A DNA stretch of 64,000 bases from NCBI GenBank assembly GCA_900315095.1, contig OMXS01000002.1, forward strand, positions 124,001 through 188,000, in the 5' to 3' direction. A model generated the notes under the pieces. The model saw only the letters and a program-made list of their open reading frames with translations. It did not search any database and was not told where the DNA came from. Origin of the DNA: an uncultured Prevotellaceae bacterium (GTDB lineage: Bacteria; Bacteroidota; Bacteroidia; Bacteroidales; Bacteroidaceae). The position numbers and the translations under genes are program-made. Numbering within the stretch: the first letter of the stretch is position 1; each line of letters begins with the position of its first letter. Of this stretch, positions 42,737-50,118 are shown piece after piece.

Positions 42737-44269
42737 ATGATTTACGCAATAATAGCCGTGGCCGCCCTCGTAGTGGGAGGTGTCATTGGATATTTCGTTT
42801 TCCGATATGTCATAAAAGGAAAATACAATGAGATGGTGGCAACGGCAGAGAAAGAGGCTGAAGTGCTCAAAGAGAAAAAACTTTTAGAGGTCAAGGAGAC
42901 ATTCCTCAATAAGAAAAACGAACTTGAGAAAGAGGTTCGTACTCGTACACAGCGCATTCAGCAGAGTGAGAACAAACTGAAACAAAGAGAGATAGGGCTT
43001 AACCAAAGACAAGAAGAAATCGCTAAGCGTAGGCAGGATATAGAACAGCAGCAGCAGCGTCTCGACAACGAGAAGAAACTCCTTGCCGTTAAGCAGGAAG
43101 ACCTGGAGAAGATGAAACTTCAGGAGCGCGAGAAACTCGAGGAACTTTCCGGGCTAAGTGCTGAAGAGGCGAAGAACCGCCTTGTCGAGAGTCTTAAGGA
43201 CGAGGCTCGTACCGATGCAGCTTCTTACATCAACGAGATAATGGATGAGGCAAAACTCAACGCCAACCAACAAGCTAAGAAGATAGTAATTCAGACCATT
43301 CAGAGAACAGCTACAGAAACGGCAATAGAGAATTCTGTCAGCGTGTTCCATATTGATAACGATGAAGTGAAAGGCCGCATCATCGGTCGTGAAGGACGAA
43401 ACATCCGTGCACTTGAGGCTGCATGCGGAGTGGAAATCGTTGTTGACGACACCCCAGAGGCAATCGTAATTTCTGCTTTCGACCCAATACGCCGCGAGGT
43501 GTGCCGCTTGGCACTCCACCAATTGGTGAGTGACGGACGTATCCATCCTGCACGCATTGAGGAGGTTGTGGCAAAGGTAAAGAAACAGCTCGACAATGAA
43601 ATCATTGAGACGGGAAAACGTACAGCCATAGACCTCGGTATTCATGGCTTGCACCCAGAGTTGATTAGAATAGTGGGTAAGATGAAATATCGTTCATCTT
43701 ATGGACAAAACCTCCTGCAGCATGCACGCGAGACTGCAAACCTTTGTGCTGTGATGGCAAGTGAGCTAGGACTGAACCCTAAGAAGGCAAAGCGTGCCGG
43801 ACTGCTTCATGACATCGGAAAGGTGCCTGACGAGGAGAGTGAATTGCCACACGCACTCTATGGAGCGAAAATAGCAGAGAAATATAAGGAGAAACCTGAC
43901 ATCTGTAATGCCATCGGTGCTCACCACGACGAGATGGAGATGCAGACATTGCTTGCGCCGATTGTTCAGGTGTGTGATGCCATCAGCGGTGCACGTCCAG
44001 GTGCACGTCGTGAGATTGTAGAGGCTTACATCAAGCGACTCAACGACCTTGAGGCAATAGCAATGAGTTATCCAGGTGTCACAAAGACCTATGCAATTCA
44101 GGCTGGTCGCGAACTGCGTGTAATCGTAGGTGCAGACAAGATGGACGATAAGGACACCGAGAAACTCTCTGGCGAGATAGCAACAAAGATACAGAACGAG
44201 ATGACCTACCCAGGACAGGTTAAGATAACGGTTATCCGCGAGACACGTTCTGTAGCATATGCGAAATAA
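42737..44269 (+). CDS. rny: Ribonuclease Y
   Basis: Membrane-anchored endoribonuclease that starts mRNA decay; 510 aa. Seen: N-terminal transmembrane helix (residues 2-24, [23 protein letters not shown]), a long coiled coil (about 28-150) rich in Glu, Lys and Gln, a KH domain with [41 protein letters not shown] split over about 215-256, and an HD domain with [17 protein letters not shown] near 331-347, [14 protein letters not shown] near 355-368 and GAHHDEMEM near 393-401. All HD metal ligands appear present. It ends the zapB-like/zapA/rny operon with a strong terminator. Confidence 0.96.
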   Translation: MIYAIIAVAALVVGGVIGYFVFRYVIKGKYNEMVATAEKEAEVLKEKKLLEVKETFLNKKNELEKEVRTRTQRIQQSENKLKQREIGLNQRQEEIAKRRQDIEQQQQRLDNEKKLLAVKQEDLEKMKLQEREKLEELSGLSAEEAKNRLVESLKDEARTDAASYINEIMDEAKLNANQQAKKIVIQTIQRTATETAIENSVSVFHIDNDEVKGRIIGREGRNIRALEAACGVEIVVDDTPEAIVISAFDPIRREVCRLALHQLVSDGRIHPARIEEVVAKVKKQLDNEIIETGKRTAIDLGIHGLHPELIRIVGKMKYRSSYGQNLLQHARETANLCAVMASELGLNPKKAKRAGLLHDIGKVPDEESELPHALYGAKIAEKYKEKPDICNAIGAHHDEMEMQTLLAPIVQVCDAISGARPGARREIVEAYIKRLNDLEAIAMSYPGVTKTYAIQAGRELRVIVGADKMDDKDTEKLSGEIATKIQNEMTYPGQVKITVIRETRSVAYAK

Positions 44270-44279
44270 AAACCCATTG

Positions 44280-44313
44280 AGCATGGATTGCTGACAAGCA
44301 GTCCATGCTTTTT
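44280..44313 (+). terminator. Terminator of rny
   Basis: AGCATGGATTGCT pairs with AGCAGTCCATGCT (44280-44309, one mismatch or G-U) around a short GACA loop, followed by TTTTTATT. It begins 10 bp after the rny stop. Confidence 0.9.
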
Positions 44314-44336
44314 ATTAATATTAAGAATGTAGTATC

Positions 44337-45293
44337 ATGCGTAATCAGAAAATGTACGAAGCCGACGATAAGATGATTACACTCATCGCCGACAATTACA
44401 ACATCCTTGAGAGTCTGGGACGCTTTGGCATTAACCTGGGCTTTGGAGACAAAACGGTGAAGGAGGTGTGTGAGGACCAGAACGTGGACACCTACACATT
44501 CCTTGCTATAGTGAATTTCTCTATCAACGGTTATCGAGAGAGCGATGAGAACGGGCGTATATCTGTGCCCACGTTGCTGCATTATCTTAAGGCTTCGCAC
44601 GAGTATTTTCTCGATTACCAGCTGCCGTCTATCAGGAAGGAACTTTTAGAGGCACTCGACGAGAATGATAATCTCGCCCGTCTCATCATGAAACTATACG
44701 ATTCTTATTCGCGCGAAATAAGGATGCACATGAAGTATGAGGAGCAGAACGTCTTCCCGTACGTCGACAAACTGCTGAAGGGCGAACCAGAGGATGACTA
44801 TGATATTGAAACATTCTCCAAGCATCACGGACAAACAACCCTCAAACTTCGAGAACTGAAGAACATCATCATCAAGTATCTGCCCTCCGATTCCATGCAC
44901 AACAACAAGTTGATGGCAGTTCTTACCGACTTATATAAGTGTGAGTTATGGCTCGGGCAGCATGCTGAGGTTGAGGACTATATCTTTGTGCCTGCTATTC
45001 GTCGTCTGGAGAGACTGCAGAAGCAGAGCGACGTAAGCGTTAAAATCTCACGCATGATAAGCCAGAACCCAGACAATGGTGAGGCTTTAAGTGAGCGTGA
45101 GCGCGATGTCATCATCAGCGTGGTGCAAGGGATGTCGAATAAGGAGATTGCCGACCATCTCTGCATCTCTATCAACACCGTGATAACCCATCGCCGCAAC
45201 ATCGCCCGTAAACTGCAGATACATAGTGCAGCGGGCCTTACCATCTATGCTATCGTCAACAACCTCGTTGACATAAGTGCCGTGAAACTCTAA
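44337..45293 (+). CDS. LuxR-type regulator with N-terminal DUF542-like and hemerythrin domains
   Basis: 318 aa. Three parts seen: residues about 10-55 resemble the ScdA/RIC N-terminal domain (ESLGRFGINLGFGDKTVKEVC); about 80-230 form a hemerythrin-like four-helix bundle with metal-ligand candidates LHYLKASHEYF, RMHMKYEEQNVFPYV (HxxxE), SKHHGQT and GQHAEVEDYIFVP (HxxxE); about 250-312 are a LuxR/GerE helix-turn-helix with LSERERDVIISVVQGMSNKEIADHL and TVITHRRNIARKL. RIC/ScdA proteins repair iron centres after NO or oxidative damage; here the di-iron module is fused to DNA binding, so an O2-, NO- or redox-sensing transcription factor is inferred. A related HTH protein lies 1.4 kb downstream. 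Confidence 0.85.
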   Translation: MRNQKMYEADDKMITLIADNYNILESLGRFGINLGFGDKTVKEVCEDQNVDTYTFLAIVNFSINGYRESDENGRISVPTLLHYLKASHEYFLDYQLPSIRKELLEALDENDNLARLIMKLYDSYSREIRMHMKYEEQNVFPYVDKLLKGEPEDDYDIETFSKHHGQTTLKLRELKNIIIKYLPSDSMHNNKLMAVLTDLYKCELWLGQHAEVEDYIFVPAIRRLERLQKQSDVSVKISRMISQNPDNGEALSERERDVIISVVQGMSNKEIADHLCISINTVITHRRNIARKLQIHSAAGLTIYAIVNNLVDISAVKL

Positions 45294-45319
45294 GTCGTGT
45301 TTATGAAGAAATAAACATA

Positions 45320-45376
45320 AATAACCATGCGCTCGACATCCCGAAGTGATGCAAGAAAGTTGAGCGCATGGTTATT
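45320..45376. terminator. Bidirectional hairpin between the hemerythrin regulator and the methyltransferase
   Basis: A perfect 15-bp stem, AATAACCATGCGCTC (45320-45334) with GAGCGCATGGTTATT (45362-45376), encloses 27 nt between converging genes. TGTG rather than a long U-run follows on the plus strand. Confidence 0.8.
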
Positions 45377-45441
45377 TGTGTAGAGTCCATTGAATGACGT
45401 GAATGAAACCTTAGACCTTTGATTCCCTGTTCTGTTTATTT

Positions 45442-46104
45442 CTATTTCTTCTTTGCCCTGTAGTAAAGCATGGCTCCCTCTACGTGGAAGTCGAGGATGT
45501 CGTAGTATGGCTCCAGCCGCTGGCGGACGTCGCTGACTGTATCGAATGGCGGCGTAAACCATCCCATGCGTGTCATCACGGTCTTGGCAAGCCAGTCTGC
45601 CGTCTTCTGCTCACCGGCCACATAGAAACAAGCAAGCAGTTCGCCACTAGGTTTCAATGTGCGCAAAATCTCTGCGTATGCCTTGTCTTTGTCAGGAAAC
45701 ACATGAAGACCATTCATGCAGAGTATGTAGTCAAAGTGCTGGTCCTCGAAGGGCATGCTGCCTACATCGCCTTGCAGGGTGCGGCAATTGGTAATGCCTG
45801 CCTCGCGGAATCTGTATTCGGCACGGTCCAGCATGTCCTGGCTATAGTCCAGACAGGTGATGTCAGCCTGCTTCATCCGTTTGTATTTCTCTGTTGTAAA
45901 CACGGCGGTGCCCACGGGAACGTCGAGCAACTTGCCGTTGAAATCATCTGGAATCCAATCAAGCACTCTGCGGGCAATCTCGTTGTCGTCCACTCCGCCC
46001 CAAAGTAATTTGAAATACACCCGGCTCCACCACTTGCCCTGCGTGATAGCATCGTCATAAAAACTTTTACTAAATCTGTACGATCTTTTAATTCTGTCTG
46101 CCAT
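45442..46104 (-). CDS. Class I SAM-dependent methyltransferase
   Basis: 220 aa Rossmann-fold methyltransferase of the UbiE/Methyltransf_11 type. Seen: motif I GKLLDVPVGTAVFTTEKY near residues 57-74 (GxxxG-type SAM loop with VPVGTA), motif II ITCLDYSQDMLDRAEYR near 82-98, LQGDVGSMPFEDQHFDYILCMNGLHVF near 109-135 and the post-motif LRTLKPSGELLACFYVAGE near 147-165. Substrate not deducible; similar proteins act on quinones or small molecules. It has a minus-strand TAATTTTG element (46154-46147) about 45 bp upstream. The two LuxR-type genes flank it. Confidence 0.85.
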   Translation of the reverse strand: MADRIKRSYRFSKSFYDDAITQGKWWSRVYFKLLWGGVDDNEIARRVLDWIPDDFNGKLLDVPVGTAVFTTEKYKRMKQADITCLDYSQDMLDRAEYRFREAGITNCRTLQGDVGSMPFEDQHFDYILCMNGLHVFPDKDKAYAEILRTLKPSGELLACFYVAGEQKTADWLAKTVMTRMGWFTPPFDTVSDVRQRLEPYYDILDFHVEGAMLYYRAKKK

Positions 46105-46730
46105 AATTGCTTTTCTTTACCTGTGAAATCCTAATTCGCCTGCAAAATTACTGAAAGAGTAGCGCAACTGGGTTGCAAAGTAATATTTGCTGATTCTAAA
46201 TCAGTCGAATACATAGTATTTGTAATCAAAATACAAGAATTTCACATAGGTTAAATTGGCGGAAAGTGCAGGGATTTACATCGGAATAAGCGTCTCAAGC
46301 ATGTCTTTTGAGGCCTTTTAGGGAAGAAAAATGCAGCTATTTGTGACCTTAGAAGACTTAGGTGTTACCACAAATAATGTTGTAATGTGTTGATTTACAA
46401 TGTTTTGCATCATTACTTATTGTTTCTAAGCGTCTCCGTCTCAGCGTCTCAGTTGTTTTTTAAGGTACCCCTTAACTCGTCTCCTATACTATTTATATTA
46501 TATATATTATATATATTATTGATTATCAATAAGTTATAAGTATTATAACAAGAGACTATGATGTAGAATGTACCTTTTTTTTAATTGAGACGCTGAGACG
46601 CTGAGACGGTCGGTTGTTTACTCGCTTTCCTCTACTAGGCCATCAAGTGTCTAGAGAAGTTCGTTGCTCACGGATGGCGTGTCGCTTTTTGCTGACGCAA
46701 GGAAAATGAAAGAGGAATGCAAAAAGCAGT
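46105..46730. other. Gene-free 626-bp region with inverted GAGACG repeats around an AT-rich core
   Basis: No plausible gene. CGTCTCAGCGTCTCAGTT (46437-46454) is inverted with one mismatch as AATTGAGACGCTGAGACG (46583-46600); each arm is itself a tandem of CGTCTC/GAGACG hexamers, and one more copy lies at 46292-46297. The enclosed 128 bp are AT-rich (TATATTATATATATTATAT near 46495-46515) with two palindromes, TTATTGATTATCAATAA (46516-46532) and TTATAAGTATTATAA (46534-46548). The promoter of the methyltransferase is at its left end. It may be a relic of a mobile element or a regulatory/replication-like site. Confidence 0.6.
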
Positions 46731-47315
46731 TTAGATGTCGTTGATGTCAACGTATCCGTGCATGACGGCATAGATGGTGAGGGCAGAAACGCTCTTCATG
46801 CCGAGTTTATCCATGATGTTGCGACGGTGGGTGATGACTGTTGCAAGCCCTATGTTCAGTTTGTCTGCAATCTCCTTGTTGATATTTCCCTGCACGATAA
46901 GTGAAAGCACCTCGAGTTCGCGGTTGCTAAGTATCTGCCTGTTCAGCGTTTCTGGCAATGGCGGGAGATTGCGGCCGTGGGGGTGACCGCCTTGTTGCAT
47001 CATGAGAATGGAGCGCACGAGGTCTTTCTCCGGCACGTTGATGCACAGGCACTTGAAGCCTCCCATCTGCGTGTCCTGCGATGTGGTGAGCACGATGGTC
47101 TTTCGCACGTGGTCAAGGAAGAACTGGCGATTGTCGAGAACGACACTCATGGCTGCGAAGTAATGCACATATTGCTTGGGATTGCTTGCCTGCAGTTCAT
47201 CGAAGGAGCCAAAGGCATGCACGTCGATGATAGGCATCACGTTTTGCAGTATCTGCTTCAGTCCGAGCACCGACAAGGTGTTGGGGTCGATTATCGCAAT
47301 TTTGGGTCGTTCCAT
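46731..47315 (-). CDS. LuxR-type regulator with atypical receiver-like N terminus
   Basis: 194 aa. The N-terminal 115 residues look like a diverged response-regulator receiver (KIAIIDPNTLSVLGLKQIL), but the phospho-acceptor Asp and the usual acidic pair are not clearly conserved, so it may be a pseudo-receiver. The C terminus (about 128-190) is a GerE helix-turn-helix with LSNRELEVLSLIVQGNINKEIADKL and ATVITHRRNIMDKLGMKS. From NKEIAD to VDIND it closely resembles the end of the hemerythrin regulator, which suggests shared or related DNA sites. The Na+-pump decarboxylase genes end just upstream on the same strand, separated by a terminator. Confidence 0.82.
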   Translation of the reverse strand: MERPKIAIIDPNTLSVLGLKQILQNVMPIIDVHAFGSFDELQASNPKQYVHYFAAMSVVLDNRQFFLDHVRKTIVLTTSQDTQMGGFKCLCINVPEKDLVRSILMMQQGGHPHGRNLPPLPETLNRQILSNRELEVLSLIVQGNINKEIADKLNIGLATVITHRRNIMDKLGMKSVSALTIYAVMHGYVDINDI

Positions 47316-47328
47316 ACTTTATAAAAAG

Positions 47329-47374
47329 AGTTTAGGAATGCAGGAGTTTATCCATACTCCAACATTCCTAAACT
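47329..47374 (-). terminator. Terminator after the decarboxylase beta-subunit gene
   Basis: AGTTTAGGAATG (47329-47340) pairs perfectly with CATTCCTAAACT (47363-47374); inside, GGAGT pairs with ACTCC. On the minus strand it is followed by CTTTTTATA. It lies 11 bp after the stop of the beta-subunit gene. Confidence 0.88.
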
Positions 47375-47384
47375 ATGAGATAAT

Positions 47385-48542
47385 TTACTGTAAGAATCCA
47401 AGAAGGGCACCTGCGGCAACGGCAGAGCCGATGACACCGGCTACATTCGGGCCCATAGCATGCATGAGCAGGAAGTTGTGACGGTCGTACTCCAGTCCCA
47501 TGTTGTTGGAGATACGGGCTGCCATAGGCACGGCAGACACTCCGGCGTTACCGATGAGCGGGTTAATCTTCTTGTCTTTCGGCAGGAATAGGTTCAACAG
47601 TTTCACGAATCCCACACCGCTGGCGGTAGCAACGACGAATGCGCATGCGCCGATGAAGAAGATGAAGATAGTGTTCATAGTGAGGAACTCGCTTGCCTGT
47701 GTAGAGCAACCCACGGTGAGACCGAGGAGCATCACAACGATGTCGTTGAGTGCCGAGCCTGCAGTCTTTGCCAGACGTGTGGTCTTTCCTGACTCTTTCA
47801 GCAAGTTACCGAAGAACAGCATGCCGAGCAACGGAAGACCAGAAGGCACGATGAACGTGGTGAGGAGCAGTCCGATGATAGGGAAGAGGATACGCTCAGT
47901 CTGCGAGACGTGGCGTGGTGTCTTCATCCTTATCAGTCGCTCTTTCTTCGTTGTCATTAACTTCATGATGAAAGGCTGTATCACCGGCACGAGCGCCATG
48001 TATGAGTAGGCGCACACGGCGATTGCTCCCATGAGGTTAGGTGCAGTCTTCGACGAAAGGAAGATAGCCGTAGGACCGTCAGCGCCACCGATGATGGCAA
48101 TACCTGCAGCCTGATTTGGCTCAAAGCCTAGTGCGAGGGCGGTCATGTAAGCGCCGAAGATACCGAACTGAGCTGCGGCTCCGATGAGAATGAGTTTTGG
48201 GTTGGCGATGAGCGACGAGAAGTCGGTCATTGCGCCAATGCCAAGGAACACAAGTGGCGGATACCATCCTTGACGCACACCTTGGTAGAAGATGTTGAGC
48301 ACAGAGTTGTCCTCGTAGAGTCCTATTTCAAGACCTGCGTCACCACGGAAAGGTATATTGCCGAGGATGATGCCCAGTCCGATGGGCACAAGGAGCAGCG
48401 GCTCAAAGTCTTTCTTTATTGCGAGCCAGATAAAGAATGCTCCCACGGCAATCATAATGAGATTAGGTATCGTAGCATTGGCAAAGCCAGTATACGACAG
48501 GAACTCATTAAAGTTGTTTGCTATGAAATCTGTAAATCCCAT
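47385..48542 (-). CDS. Sodium-pumping decarboxylase, beta subunit (OadB/MmdB)
   Basis: 385 aa, about nine to ten membrane helices. It carries out biotin decarboxylation coupled to Na+ export in methylmalonyl-CoA or oxaloacetate decarboxylases. Seen: PPLVFLGIGAMTDFSSLIANPKL near residues 95-117, the Na+-site motif IIGGADGPTAIFLSSK near 155-170 (the conserved Asp), and IGNAGVSAVPMAARISNN near 333-350 with the second conserved Asn/Ser region. Together with the biotin carrier and gamma-subunit genes upstream it forms the membrane part of the pump. Next to mutA/mutB, methylmalonyl-CoA is the more likely substrate than oxaloacetate (inference). Confidence 0.94.
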   Translation of the reverse strand: MGFTDFIANNFNEFLSYTGFANATIPNLIMIAVGAFFIWLAIKKDFEPLLLVPIGLGIILGNIPFRGDAGLEIGLYEDNSVLNIFYQGVRQGWYPPLVFLGIGAMTDFSSLIANPKLILIGAAAQFGIFGAYMTALALGFEPNQAAGIAIIGGADGPTAIFLSSKTAPNLMGAIAVCAYSYMALVPVIQPFIMKLMTTKKERLIRMKTPRHVSQTERILFPIIGLLLTTFIVPSGLPLLGMLFFGNLLKESGKTTRLAKTAGSALNDIVVMLLGLTVGCSTQASEFLTMNTIFIFFIGACAFVVATASGVGFVKLLNLFLPKDKKINPLIGNAGVSAVPMAARISNNMGLEYDRHNFLLMHAMGPNVAGVIGSAVAAGALLGFLQ

Positions 48543-48549
48543 ATTTGGT

Positions 48550-48605
48550 GTTTAGGGTTTAGAGTTTAGTGTTTATAGCTTATTGTTTGATGCTTGATGC
48601 TATCG
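48550..48605. repeat. Degenerate heptamer array between the biotin-carrier and beta-subunit genes
   Basis: Eight consecutive 7-bp units: GTTTAGG, GTTTAGA, GTTTAGT, GTTTATA, GCTTATT, GTTTGAT, GCTTGAT, GCTATCG (48550-48605). The 69-bp gap between the genes is almost entirely this array. Confidence 0.85.
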
Positions 48606-48611
48606 TTTAGA

Positions 48612-49061
48612 TTAACCGATGGTTACGAGAGGTGTGCCTTCCATCACGGTGTCGCCCTTGCCCACGTGAATCTCTGTGATTGTTCCGTCGGCCTCAGCCT
48701 CGATGTTGTTCTGCATCTTCATTGCTTCGAGGATGACAACGGTGTCGCCTGTCTTAACGGTATCGCCAAGGGCAACCTTCACGTCGGTAATTGTTCCAGG
48801 CAGCGGAGCCACTACTTTGGTACCCTTTCCTGAAGGTTTTGCTGCTGGTTTTGGCTCGCTTGCTGGTTTTGGAGCGGCTGCTGCAGGCTTCTGCTCAACC
48901 GGCTTAACCTCTTTCTTCACGGCCACTGGTGTCTTAATTGTCTCAGGCATCTCGATTTCAAACACTTTTCCGTTTACTGAAACATGTGCGATATTGTTCT
49001 CAATATCTTGTATCTCAACGTTATAATCTACTCCGTTTACTTTATACTGATAGTTGCTCAT
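48612..49061 (-). CDS. Biotin carboxyl carrier protein of the decarboxylase (MmdC-like)
   Basis: 149 aa. Seen: N-terminal beta segment (KVNGVDYNVEIQDIENN), a flexible Ala/Pro/Lys hinge at about residues 52-75 (AAAPKPASEPKPAAKPSG), and a biotinyl domain at about 78-149 with the biotinylation motif LEAMKMQNNIEAEADG (Lys near 117). The carrier swings the carboxyl group from the carboxyltransferase to the beta subunit. It lies between the gamma- and beta-subunit genes in one operon. Confidence 0.95.
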   Translation of the reverse strand: MSNYQYKVNGVDYNVEIQDIENNIAHVSVNGKVFEIEMPETIKTPVAVKKEVKPVEQKPAAAAPKPASEPKPAAKPSGKGTKVVAPLPGTITDVKVALGDTVKTGDTVVILEAMKMQNNIEAEADGTITEIHVGKGDTVMEGTPLVTIG

Positions 49062-49091
49062 AATATTATTGTTTTTTAATTGTTATTTCTT

Positions 49092-50048
49092 TTATAAGTT
49101 ATTGAATGTGTTGTGCCACAATGTCTCGTGCGGCTTGATGGTGATGATGTCAGACTCAACATCGTGAACATCGTCTTGATACTGCCTAAGCGCAAGCGCG
49201 ATGACTGCTGCATAGGTCGCCATTTCTTCGTTTAGCGCAAGCGCAGCAACAGCAATGGCGGTCTCGTCGGGAGTAGCCTCGCCTGCAGTCTTGTTTTCCT
49301 TGATGGCAACAGTTGGGTACTCGCTGATCTTTTGTCTTGCTTTCTTCTCTTTCTTGGCTGCGATGACATACCTGCCGAAGAGAGTGAAGAACACATAAAG
49401 CAGAGCAAGACAGGCGAAGACGATACCCATAGAGAGTACGGTGATACCGAATCCGTGTGGGTCTTCTCTCTTTAACTTGTCGATTTTCGACTCATTGATT
49501 TCGATGTAGTTGCCGATGCCTGGAGTAACTGCCTCTGCTGGCTTGATGTCCCACTTGAGCGCGCCGTCTTTAATACGTGCATACGACTTGTTCTCGTCAA
49601 GTGCCGGCACCGAAACCGAGTCGATAAGGTCGATACCGTTACCGTCATAGAGTGCAATCCAGAGGGGTTCTCCGGCATTCACCTTTGCGGTTAGGTGCAA
49701 AGAACTGTTAGAAGGGGATGAGTTGAGGAAGAAGACGAGATGCTGCCTTCCGGACATTTGCGTCCTCTCTTCTCCGCTTGGAATAGGGCTCATCAGCGCT
49801 ATTCGCTCTGGTGCAGAAAGGTTTTTGTCGAGCGCTTTCTTGTTGGTGGTGATGAACATGCCGCGCACATTGTATGTAGAATACGATGTGTTGGCAAGTT
49901 CCACCCAAGGAAGCCTTTGGCCTAATCCGTCCTGCAAACTGGCAGTATTGTTGGTCAGCACCTCGTTTATCTTGATGTTCTTGGCCCCTTGGGCGAACAT
50001 CGTGGTGCTTGCTATCGACACTGCCAGCGTCAAAAGGATTTTTTTCAT
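49092..50048 (-). CDS. OadG-family gamma subunit with an N-terminal lamin-tail-like domain
   Basis: 318 aa from the ATG at 50048, chosen because it opens a signal peptide (MKKILLTLAVSIASTTMFAQ); the longer frame to 50126 overlaps the upstream gene. Residues about 25-155 look like a lamin-tail domain (KINEVLTNNTASLQDGLGQRLPWVELANTS, and RGMFITTNKKAL), presumably periplasmic. One transmembrane helix follows at about 205-232 (GITVLSMGIVFACLALLYVFFTLFGRYV) and a cytoplasmic Lys/Ala-rich tail ends in an OadG-like segment. Gamma subunits are normally about 80-120 aa and assemble the decarboxylase, binding the carboxyltransferase; the large exterior domain is an addition here. Biotin carrier gene follows 30 bp downstream. 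Confidence 0.85.
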   Translation of the reverse strand: MKKILLTLAVSIASTTMFAQGAKNIKINEVLTNNTASLQDGLGQRLPWVELANTSYSTYNVRGMFITTNKKALDKNLSAPERIALMSPIPSGEERTQMSGRQHLVFFLNSSPSNSSLHLTAKVNAGEPLWIALYDGNGIDLIDSVSVPALDENKSYARIKDGALKWDIKPAEAVTPGIGNYIEINESKIDKLKREDPHGFGITVLSMGIVFACLALLYVFFTLFGRYVIAAKKEKKARQKISEYPTVAIKENKTAGEATPDETAIAVAALALNEEMATYAAVIALALRQYQDDVHDVESDIITIKPHETLWHNTFNNL

Positions 50049-50118
50049 TGCGTTAATATTGTTATATAAGTTTTTACTATCGTCGAAAGGATTGTTGTTT
50101 TCATTGCTTTGGCTCTTC

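Noticed and set aside
46437-46609. Chromosomal replication origin
   Set aside because: AT-rich and palindromic, but no DnaA-box cluster (TTATCCACA-like) and no dnaA or related gene nearby.
48550-48605. Telomere-like TTTAGGG repeat
   Set aside because: Resemblance is limited to the first unit; it is a degenerate heptamer array in a bacterial operon.
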